A DNA stretch of 5,412 bases from JANWHF01 sp036276235. Lineage in GTDB: Bacteria > Planctomycetota > Phycisphaerae > Tepidisphaerales > Tepidisphaeraceae. Under the pieces are notes generated by a model that saw only the letters and a list, made by a program, of their open reading frames with translations, did not search any database and had not been told where the DNA came from. The position numbers were made by a program, and so were the translations under genes. Location: positions 1-5,412 of the forward strand of contig DATBDZ010000410.1 of assembly GCA_036276235.1 (NCBI GenBank). Direction: 5' to 3'. Of the stretch, positions 1 through 5,412 are shown piece after piece; position 1 is the stretch's first letter; the number at the start of each line of letters is the position of its first letter.

Positions 1-1
1 G

Positions 2-3000
2 CAGGTTTTTTCTTCCGGATATCGCAATCCGTATGACATTGTGCTGACGTCATCGGGCCACTTCTACACAATCGACAATGGCTCAAACGCCGGCTGGGGT
101 GGAATTCCGATTGGCAGCGGCGCGACGGTTACCAATAAAGTCAGCGAGCCGGGCGTCACCTATCCCGATCAGCTTCAGCTCATCACGCAAGGTTTTTACG
201 CCGGCCACCCGAACCCCACGCGCGCCAACAAGGCCAATACGTTTGATCCGAGCCATCCGCAGTCGCCGGTGTCGATTGCCGATCCGAAGGAAGGGAATTA
301 TCTGATCCCCGGCGCGCAGGATGGGGCGCTGGCGACATTTTCCGATTCCACCAATGGCATCGCCGAATACACCGCGAGCAATTTTGGCGGCGCGATGAAG
401 GGGAATCTGCTGGCGGCGAGCCTCAACAACACGCTCTACCGCATTCAACTCAACGGCGCCGGCACGGCTGTCGTCTCCAAGCAGGCGCTATTCAACAATG
501 TGGACACTGCCCCGCTGGATGTCACCACACAGGGCGACGGCGGCGCGTTTCCGGGGACGATCTGGGTCGCCGATATTGGCAGCGGCGATATCCTCGCATT
601 TGCCCCCAGCGACAACGCCGGCGGGTCCGCCACCGACAGCGCAACGCTCGACGACGACGGCGACGGCTTTAGCAATCATGACGAGCTGCTTAACGGCACC
701 AACCCCGAATCGTCCGCCGATGTGCCAACAGATTACGATCACGATTTTGTCTCGAATCTGCTCGACGGCGACGACGACAACGACGGCCTGCCCGATATCT
801 CCGATCCGTATGCGGTCGGTCCTAATAATGGGCGTGCGACCAATCTCCCGCTCAAGCTGGAATTCGGCAAAGACGGCCTTGGCGCTGGCGGGCTGCTCAA
901 CATGGGCTTCACCGGCCTGATGACCAATGGCAAGACCGACTACGCCGCCGAGTTTGATCCTTCGACCTTGACGGCGGGCGGCGCGGCGGGTGTCTTCACG
1001 CTCGATCAAGTCGGTGCGGGGACTGCACTCGGTTCTGCAAACACACAGCAGAATGCGTTTCAGGTCGGCTTCAATGTGACGACCGCATCGCCGCAGTTTG
1101 TGGTGCATACGAAGGTGCTGGCGCCGTTTGCGGGACTGACGCCGCAGGCGGGCCAGTCGATGGGTTTCTACATCGGCACCGGCGATCAGGATAACTATCT
1201 CAAGATGGTCGTCAGCGGAGATCAGGGCGGATCGCTCGAAATCGTCAAGGAAGTGGGCGGCATCGCGACCGCGGGCGCGACGATTTCACTGTCGTTGACG
1301 GGTGTCGCTGAGATCAATCTGTATCTGACAGTGAATCCGGCCAGCGGTGCCGTGCAGCCTTCATATACCGTGACGCGCAATGGCGTCGTCGGCGCATCGA
1401 CCAATCTTGGCGTTCCGATGACCGTGCCTAAGACATGGTTTAGCAACCCGGCGATCGCGCCGGCCGCGGGGCTGATCTCGACGCGCGGCAATGCGCCAAG
1501 TTTCCCGTCGACCTGGGGCGCGCTGGAGATCACGCCGCTCACTGTAAGACAGCTTGGCGCCTCGGCACCGAGCGTCGATTTCGGCGCGGCAAGGGTCGGC
1601 GTCACGATCAGCAAAACCATCACGCTCAAGAACAACGGCGCCAGCGGCCAGGGGCCGATTGTCATTCAATCGGTTGCGCTCAGCGGCGTTAATCCTGGCT
1701 CCTTCAGCACGTCCTTCAACAATGCCAGCCCGGTCACGCTGCTTGCCGGGCAATCGCTCACGCTGACGATCAATTGCAAGCCGACGATTGCGGGAAATCT
1801 TTCGGCATTGCTGGTCATCAATCAGAACGGCGCCAACGGCGCGCTCAGCATCCCGCTGTCGGCTTCATCGTCCGCCAAGGCAAGCGTCGCGATTACCTTG
1901 AACGGCGGCAATCTGGGCATCGACGCCAGCACCTGGACGCCGGGATCATTTGTCGTCACTAACAATTCGCCGGATGGGCAGAAGATCAATCAGATCGTCA
2001 TCGATTTGCGCAACTCGCTGCTGCCGGACCTGATCATCACCCCCACCACCGCCGGCGGCGACGATGTTCCCAAAGACCTGACCGCCGACAGCGATCCGGC
2101 CGCCGTCGGCCTCGGCACGCACGTCTACGCATTGCCGCTGGACGGCGGGTATCAGATGCTGACGATCAACTTCACTAATTTCGGACCGGGGAAGACCTTC
2201 AAATTTTCCTTCGATATCGACCCGGCGGACATCAAGGGTGGCCACTCCCCCGGCCCCAACGGCTCGGGCGGCATCTCCGGCCTGGAACTGACCGGCAGCA
2301 GTTGGACCGCCAGCTTCAGCGACGGATCGACGCAAGTCGCCCAGATCTATCGCACGCCCGCCAGCGTGAGTGGCGGGCAGAATATCCTGGAAGCCGGCGC
2401 GCCCGCGGCGCCGATCGTCGAGCTATTGGGCGTCGCATCCACGCCGACCACGCTCACCCGCGCCGCGCAAACCGTCCGCATCAACGGCACGCCCGGACAA
2501 GCCGTGCAACTGCTGGTGACCGAAGGCGGCCTGTTCGTCAGTGGAATCCCCGGCGGCGGATTTGATCTTCACCCCTACGAAGACAACCGCATCGGCAAGA
2601 TTACCGAAATCGCCACGAAGATCGGCGCGAACGGCTACATTGATGTGCCGATCACGCTGACTCGCGCCGACGCGAACTCAGGGTTCAATCACATCGTCGC
2701 GGTCTTCAAGAGCGCGGATGGACGAACGGGCGCGGTGTCGAATCCGTTGCTCGTGCTATTCAATCCATCGGCGGTCGTTCCGGCGCCGATTTCGACGACG
2801 AGCCTCACCCTGATTAACGCCGACACCGGGCAGGCGATCGCGGGTTTTGAGTCAATCGCAAATGGCGCGACGATCGATCTCTCCAAGCTCCCGACCACGC
2901 ACTTGAACGTCCGCGCCAATGTGAGCAGCGGCACGGCGAGCGTACTTTTTGGTTTCGACACCAACGCGAGCTACCGGATCGAGAACATGGCGCCATTCGC

Positions 3001-3151
3001 GCTCTTCGCAGATGACGCCAAGGGGACTTATTACGCCGGCACATTTGCCGTCGGCGCGCACACCATTACAGCAACGCCTTTCACAGCCGCCAAAGCCTCC
3101 GGCAAGGCGGGAACGGCGCTGAAGATCAGCTTCACGGTGATCAAGAGTTAA
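2..3151 (+). CDS. Large secreted multidomain beta-propeller/beta-sandwich protein with calcium-binding repeats (5' end outside window)
   Basis: The reading frame is open to the left edge, so the first GTG (position 41) is not the real start. At least 1,049 residues are visible, ending at TAA 3149-3151. Nt 2-610 resemble the end of a glucose/sorbosone-dehydrogenase (PQQ sugar dehydrogenase-like) propeller: RNPYDIVLTSSGHFYTIDNG, GFYAGHPNPTRAN, STNGIAEYTASNFGG, and DTAPLDVTTQGDGGAFPGTI. Nt 647-814 encode Asp-rich calcium-binding repeats like thrombospondin type 3 (DDDGDGFSNHDE, then DGDDDNDGLPD). Nt 848-1540 look like a concanavalin/LamG-type sandwich. Nt 1568-1864 look like an ASH/HYDIN choice-of-anchor domain (SVDFGAARVG ... 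TITLKNNG ... LTLTINCKP). Nt 1880-2761 are Gly/Thr/Ser-rich beta segments I cannot name. Nt 2792-3148 form a final Ig-like domain (LINADTG, LPTTHLNVRAN, GAHTITATPF). I found one cysteine, which suits an extracytoplasmic protein. No PEP-CTERM, LPXTG or transmembrane anchor is seen at the C-terminus, and any signal peptide lies outside the window. Whether the propeller has enzyme activity cannot be judged because its N-terminal half is missing. A binding or adhesion role is inferred from architecture. Confidence 0.88.
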   Translation, partial: QVFSSGYRNPYDIVLTSSGHFYTIDNGSNAGWGGIPIGSGATVTNKVSEPGVTYPDQLQLITQGFYAGHPNPTRANKANTFDPSHPQSPVSIADPKEGNYLIPGAQDGALATFSDSTNGIAEYTASNFGGAMKGNLLAASLNNTLYRIQLNGAGTAVVSKQALFNNVDTAPLDVTTQGDGGAFPGTIWVADIGSGDILAFAPSDNAGGSATDSATLDDDGDGFSNHDELLNGTNPESSADVPTDYDHDFVSNLLDGDDDNDGLPDISDPYAVGPNNGRATNLPLKLEFGKDGLGAGGLLNMGFTGLMTNGKTDYAAEFDPSTLTAGGAAGVFTLDQVGAGTALGSANTQQNAFQVGFNVTTASPQFVVHTKVLAPFAGLTPQAGQSMGFYIGTGDQDNYLKMVVSGDQGGSLEIVKEVGGIATAGATISLSLTGVAEINLYLTVNPASGAVQPSYTVTRNGVVGASTNLGVPMTVPKTWFSNPAIAPAAGLISTRGNAPSFPSTWGALEITPLTVRQLGASAPSVDFGAARVGVTISKTITLKNNGASGQGPIVIQSVALSGVNPGSFSTSFNNASPVTLLAGQSLTLTINCKPTIAGNLSALLVINQNGANGALSIPLSASSSAKASVAITLNGGNLGIDASTWTPGSFVVTNNSPDGQKINQIVIDLRNSLLPDLIITPTTAGGDDVPKDLTADSDPAAVGLGTHVYALPLDGGYQMLTINFTNFGPGKTFKFSFDIDPADIKGGHSPGPNGSGGISGLELTGSSWTASFSDGSTQVAQIYRTPASVSGGQNILEAGAPAAPIVELLGVASTPTTLTRAAQTVRINGTPGQAVQLLVTEGGLFVSGIPGGGFDLHPYEDNRIGKITEIATKIGANGYIDVPITLTRADANSGFNHIVAVFKSADGRTGAVSNPLLVLFNPSAVVPAPISTTSLTLINADTGQAIAGFESIANGATIDLSKLPTTHLNVRANVSSGTASVLFGFDTNASYRIENMAPFALFADDAKGTYYAGTFAVGAHTITATPFTAAKASGKAGTALKISFTVIKS

Positions 3152-3184
3152 CCGCACCGCTTTCGGCATTTGGTCTCAGAAACT

Positions 3185-3228
3185 GTCATGCTGAGTGGCC
3201 ATGTGCCTGCGGCACACCCGCGAAGCAT
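3185..3228 (+). repeat. Dispersed repeat module, copy 1 (GTCATGCTGAG ... CGAAGCAT)
   Basis: GTCATGCTGAG at 3185-3195 is the exact reverse complement of CTCAGCATGAC at 3366-3376. CGAAGCAT at 3221-3228 is the reverse complement of ATGCTTCG at 3352-3359. The module therefore occurs again in opposite orientation about 170 bases downstream. Here its conserved ends are separated by 25 bases rather than the 6 in the other complete copy. That interior contains its own small hairpin, TGTGCC/GGCACA (3202-3207 with 3211-3216) around a 3-base loop. It resembles the 'cttcg...ctcaggatgac' type of dispersed sequence seen in many environmental bacterial genomes. That link is from memory and unchecked. Confidence 0.65.
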
Positions 3229-3309
3229 GAAAGTGTCGGTGTTGGATGCGATTTTGCAAACGACGGTATCACAATGGTTTACGTCGCTCACCCAAAACAT
3301 TTTCAGAGC

Positions 3310-3367
3310 AGGTACTCCGAAGCATCTGGCCCATTCGCGCAAATAAGCCAGATGCTTCGGAGTACCT
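3310..3367. repeat. Perfect 21-bp inverted repeat with 16-base loop (repeat copies 2 and 3)
   Basis: The left arm, GGTACTCCGAAGCATCTGGC at 3311-3330, is exactly complementary to the right arm at 3347-3366. One more A-T pair (3310 with 3367) extends the stem to 21 bp around the loop 3331-3346. Each arm carries the same dispersed module. The right arm continues to 3376 as the complete form ending in CTCAGCATGAC, whereas the left arm lacks that matching end. This reads as two copies of one repeat placed head to head. It sits between convergent genes and could fold on either transcript, but it lacks a T-tract. Confidence 0.85.
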
Positions 3368-3435
3368 CAGCATGACGGTCTTCGAGAATCACCAGGATCT
3401 TATTTGTTCGCATGTCGCTCGTCCCTGCTGAAAAT

Positions 3436-3454
3436 CACGGGCGGGACGCCCGTG
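3436..3454. repeat. GC-rich palindromic repeat, 8-bp stem
   Basis: CACGGGCG (3436-3443) pairs perfectly with CGCCCGTG (3447-3454) around the 3-base loop GGA. It is followed directly by CCACG. The phrase 'cacgggcgggacgcccgtgccacg' looks like an abundant intergenic palindrome of planctomycete genomes. That assignment is from general familiarity, not a search. It lies ten bases past the stop codon of the minus-strand glycosyltransferase gene, on the 3' side of that gene, and probably forms one compound unit with the hairpin at 3472-3499. Confidence 0.7.
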
Positions 3455-3463
3455 CCACGCCCC

Positions 3464-5362
3464 TCACCCTGCCCTCTCCCCTGAGTACAGGGGAGAGGGT
3501 TCTGAGCGCAACCATTCGCGCCAGGCGTAACGGTATGCGGCTTCCAGATTGCGCACATACGCCTGTTCGTTCATCAACGGCGAATCCTGCAGTCGTTGGC
3601 GGACCGTCCCGCGAAGTTGTGCGAGGCGGGAAATATCCGATGCGACGCTCGTTGCAATTTCCACGTATTGTTCCGGAGTCTCGCCGACCCACTCGCGAAG
3701 ATCTAGATTGCTCAGCAGCGTCACGCCCGTTCGCGAAAGCGCGGTTTTCCCGGCAAGCGTAATCAGCGGCACGCCCATCCAGAGCGCATCGATGCTTGTT
3801 GTGCCGCCGCCGTAGGGGAAGGAATCCAAGGCAATGTCGATCTGGTTGTACTGCTCCAGGTACTGCTCGCGCTGCTGACGGCCGATCAGGGTTAGACGGT
3901 TCGGGTCGATGCCCGCATCGGTAAACATCTTTCGCGCGGCGGCGTTCGCATCGCCCATCGGCGCGTGAACCATCAGCCTTGAATTCGGCACGGCTTGCAA
4001 CACCGAGGCCCCGAGCGCGATCACCTGCGGATTGACCTTGGCGAAGGAGTTGAGCGAGCCGAAGGTAATGTAGCCGCTCCGCTCGGCAGGAAGCGGGCCG
4101 ACCGGCGGGCTTGCCGGCGGCGCGCGATAGCACCAATAGCTTTCCTTCAGGCGAAGGAGCTTTTCCGTAAACCATTGCTCGTGCAAACCGGGCGGGCTCA
4201 TTTGCGGATCGGTGATACACCAATCCATCGCCGAGATTCCGCTGGTGGCGCAGTACGCCAGATGTGTGATCTGCACGGGAGCAGGCTTGCGTGCGAACAT
4301 CGCCAGGCGGCTGCCGCGCATGTGGAGCGTGAGGTCGATCAATATGTCGATGCGATCCTGGTGGATCAGTTGCGCGAGCTGCTCGTCGCTTGCACCGGCG
4401 GTCTGCCGCCAGACGTTCGCATGGCGCTGCAGTCGCGCCGTCGTCTCATCGGGCGCGGCGGCATCCGAATAGCAGTAAACCTCGAAATTTGCGCAATCGT
4501 GGCGCTCGAGGATCGGCTCCATGAAAAAGCCGATGACGTGATTGGTGAAATCCGGCGAGACATAAGCGATGCGTAATCGCCGACTTGGATTGCGATCATT
4601 TGAATGGGGCGCGATCGTCCCGCGCAGCGGCTCGGCGAACTTCGCCGCCCAGCGCAGATGCTCGGCGAAGTTTTCCGCTGGGTCAGTCAGCGGATCAAAG
4701 TGCATCGCATAAATCAGATTGCTATGAGCGACGCGAAAATCAGGCCGCAGTTCAACCGCCTTGCGAAAAGCCGCGACCGCCTCGCTGATTCGTCCCGCCT
4801 CGCGCAAGCCGCTGCCCAGCGCGCTGTGAGCGCCCTCGAATGCGGGGTTGATCGCGATGGCGCGCCCATAGCATTCGATGGCTTCGTCGATTCGCTGTTG
4901 CCAGCGACAGACGCGGCCGAGATTCACGTAAAGTGCCGCGTCGTCGGGACGAAGCCGGATTGCCTCGCGAAACGCCGACTCGGCTTCTGGCAGCTTCCCT
5001 TGCTGCGCGAGCACGGCTCCGAGGTTCATCATCGCCGGCACGAAGTCCGGCTTGAGGCGAACTGCTTCGCGCAATGCCGCTTCTGCCTGAACGCTTCGGC
5101 CCAGAGCCATGAGAGGTTGGCTGAGATTGAAATAATCCTCCGCGCTAGCGCGGCCCAGCGAGATTCCCCGCCTGATGAGCTCGATCGCCGTTTCATGCTT
5201 GCCGACACGGGTCGCGATCATGCCAAGATAAATGTGCGCGGCGGCATCCTGCGGCGCCGCCTGAAGAATAGACCGACACTCGGCTTCCGCCTGGGCGAGA
5301 TTCCCGGCCGACAGCAGTGACGCAACACGCGCGTTGGCTTGTTGAATGGCTGTGGGCGTCAT
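3464..5362 (-). CDS. TPR-repeat O-GlcNAc transferase/SPINDLY-family glycosyltransferase (GT41)
   Basis: A complete 632-residue protein predicted to transfer a sugar from a nucleotide donor (UDP-GlcNAc in the characterised family members) to Ser/Thr of proteins in the cytoplasm. Donor and targets are not shown here. Residues 8-211 form six uninterrupted TPR units of exactly 34 residues each, expected to make a protein-binding superhelix. The catalytic part starts at about 263 (RLRIAYVSPDFTNHVIGFF). By recalled alignment to human OGT, His275 matches His498, His347 (LTLHMRG) the second conserved His, Lys442 (NSFAKVNP) Lys842, and Asp525 (GGGTTSIDALWMG) Asp925. The human His920 position is Gly and His901 is Tyr, which I believe is usual for bacterial members. 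The family's natural end, SPLMNEQAYVRNLEAAYRYAWREWL, is reached at about 618. The last 13 residues, SEPSPLYSGERAG, look repeat-encoded. ATG at 5362 is chosen because GGAG lies five bases upstream and TPR1 begins at once. No signal peptide or membrane segment is seen. It is convergent with the upstream secreted-protein gene, so no shared operon is evident. The next gene on its own 5' side is outside the window. Confidence 0.93.
   Translation of the reverse strand: MTPTAIQQANARVASLLSAGNLAQAEAECRSILQAAPQDAAAHIYLGMIATRVGKHETAIELIRRGISLGRASAEDYFNLSQPLMALGRSVQAEAALREAVRLKPDFVPAMMNLGAVLAQQGKLPEAESAFREAIRLRPDDAALYVNLGRVCRWQQRIDEAIECYGRAIAINPAFEGAHSALGSGLREAGRISEAVAAFRKAVELRPDFRVAHSNLIYAMHFDPLTDPAENFAEHLRWAAKFAEPLRGTIAPHSNDRNPSRRLRIAYVSPDFTNHVIGFFMEPILERHDCANFEVYCYSDAAAPDETTARLQRHANVWRQTAGASDEQLAQLIHQDRIDILIDLTLHMRGSRLAMFARKPAPVQITHLAYCATSGISAMDWCITDPQMSPPGLHEQWFTEKLLRLKESYWCYRAPPASPPVGPLPAERSGYITFGSLNSFAKVNPQVIALGASVLQAVPNSRLMVHAPMGDANAAARKMFTDAGIDPNRLTLIGRQQREQYLEQYNQIDIALDSFPYGGGTTSIDALWMGVPLITLAGKTALSRTGVTLLSNLDLREWVGETPEQYVEIATSVASDISRLAQLRGTVRQRLQDSPLMNEQAYVRNLEAAYRYAWREWLRSEPSPLYSGERAG
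3472..3499. repeat. Palindromic repeat, perfect 12-bp stem, overlapping the end of the glycosyltransferase gene
   Basis: CCCTCTCCCCTG (3472-3483) pairs perfectly with CAGGGGAGAGGG (3488-3499) around the 4-base loop AGTA. The sequence runs on the left into CCCCTCACCCTG, so the unit reads 'cccctcaccctgccctctcccc...ggggagaggg', a common style of dispersed repeat in GC-rich environmental bacteria. Unlike the other repeats here it lies inside a coding sequence: it encodes residues near the C-terminus of the minus-strand protein. Without a T-run it is not a textbook terminator, but it could pause RNA polymerase or protect the mRNA 3' end. Confidence 0.8.
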
Positions 5363-5367
5363 GCAGG

Positions 5368-5371
5368 CTCC
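5368..5371 (-). promoter_or_regulatory. Ribosome-binding site of the glycosyltransferase gene
   Basis: On the minus strand GGAG lies five bases before the ATG (GGAG-CCTGC-ATG), a standard Shine-Dalgarno spacing. It supports the start at 5362 over the ATG at about 5396, which opens a different, non-homologous frame. Only about 50 bases of leader are visible and no convincing -10/-35 pair is present in them. Confidence 0.6.
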
Positions 5372-5396
5372 GCCCTTGAGCTTGAGAATTCTTCAT

Positions 5397-5407
5397 CGTG
5401 GCACGGG
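5397..5407. repeat. Fragment of the GTGGCACGGG repeat at the right edge
   Basis: CGTGGCACGGG here is the exact reverse complement of CCCGTGCCACG at 3449-3459, so the glycosyltransferase gene is bracketed by an 11-bp inverted repeat. The following GTTTGT reaches the window edge, so it may be half of a longer palindrome that continues outside. An 11-base match can arise by chance, but its identity with the recognisable repeat at 3436-3460 makes a shared family plausible. Confidence 0.4.
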
Positions 5408-5412
5408 TTTGT

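Larger units (their letters stand above)
3152..3463. other. Convergent intergenic region filled with dispersed repeats
   Basis: This 312-base stretch lies between the stop codons of two converging genes. Short open frames cross it, but none shows a recognisable protein, a good ribosome-binding site or a conserved motif, and they run through the palindromes. It holds three copies of a GTCATGCTGAG/CGAAGCAT module and one GC-rich 8-bp hairpin. The two parts without a recognised repeat are about 3152-3183 and 3230-3300, where I see no promoter or RNA gene. No hairpin is followed by a T-run, so there is no classic intrinsic terminator, although the strong stems could still hinder transcription from either side. 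Confidence 0.8.

Noticed and set aside
41..43. GTG as the start codon of the large plus-strand gene
   Set aside because: The frame is open to position 2, and the upstream codons (QVFSSGYRNPYDI) continue the conserved propeller motif, so the gene begins before the window.
488..1108. 206-codon minus-strand open frame inside the large secreted-protein gene
   Set aside because: It is antisense to clear propeller and calcium-repeat coding sequence. Its biased Arg/Val/Ile/Ala composition is typical of a shadow frame.
3310..3367. Intrinsic (Rho-independent) terminator
   Set aside because: The stem is strong, but its loop is long and no T-run follows on either strand. It fits a dispersed repeat better.
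3246..3431. Short plus-strand open frame in the intergenic region
   Set aside because: It runs through both arms of the 21-bp palindrome and shows no ribosome-binding site or protein-like pattern.
3185..3499. CRISPR array or tRNA/small RNA gene
   Set aside because: There are no regularly spaced identical direct repeats with unique spacers, and no tRNA-like cloverleaf or known RNA motif was seen.
3467..3505. C-terminal tail SEPSPLYSGERAG as a sorting or anchoring signal
   Set aside because: It has no hydrophobic stretch or known sorting motif, and repeat-derived sequence explains it better.
3803..3811. Loss of a catalytic residue in the glycosyltransferase (Gly in the GGGTTSID motif where human OGT has His)
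   Set aside because: Gly at this place is, to my knowledge, common in bacterial family members, and the key His, Lys and Asp positions are intact.
3435..4223. 262-codon minus-strand frame overlapping the 3' half of the glycosyltransferase gene
   Set aside because: It is out of frame with conserved catalytic motifs, Arg/Ala-rich, shows no family features and ends in repeat sequence.
4604..5320. 238-codon plus-strand open frame opposite the glycosyltransferase gene
   Set aside because: It lies wholly antisense to the well-supported TPR region, has no recognisable domain, and is what GC-rich coding DNA commonly yields on the other strand.

Overview
The window holds two large genes that converge on a short, repeat-filled junction. 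The DNA is GC-rich. Three things point to a planctomycete, perhaps of class Phycisphaerae: a giant multidomain secreted protein, a TPR-fused SPINDLY-type glycosyltransferase, and GC-rich hairpin repeats of the 'gggacgcccgtgccacg' and 'ccctctcccc...ggggagaggg' kind. This is inferred from general knowledge of such genomes. No rRNA or marker gene is present to prove it, and Verrucomicrobiota are a possible alternative.

Positions 2-3151 (+) are the 3' part of a gene whose start lies before the window. It encodes at least 1,049 residues. First comes the end of a glucose/sorbosone-dehydrogenase-like beta-propeller. Then follow calcium-binding thrombospondin-type-3-like Asp repeats, a probable concanavalin/LamG-like sandwich, an ASH/HYDIN-type immunoglobulin-like domain and several further beta-sandwich segments. 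It is most likely exported or surface-attached.

Positions 3152-3463 contain no convincing gene. The stretch is packed with short dispersed-repeat copies: a module of the 'GTCATGCTGAG ... CGAAGCAT' type in three copies, two of which form a perfect 21-bp inverted repeat, and an 8-bp-stem GC hairpin. A second GC hairpin with a 12-bp stem lies at 3472-3499, inside the end of the neighbouring gene.

Positions 3464-5362 (-) encode a complete 632-residue protein. It has six consecutive exactly 34-residue TPR repeats followed by a GT41 (O-GlcNAc transferase/SPINDLY) catalytic region with the expected His, Lys and Asp residues. Its last 13 or so codons and its stop codon appear to come from the repeat, so a mobile repeat seems to have supplied a new C-terminus. 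Its start is supported by a GGAG ribosome-binding site at 5368-5371.

The genes are convergent, so they are not an operon and no shared pathway is shown. I see no dedicated defence, CRISPR or conjugative system. The most notable structure is the layered repeat cluster at the gene junction and its intrusion into the glycosyltransferase coding sequence.
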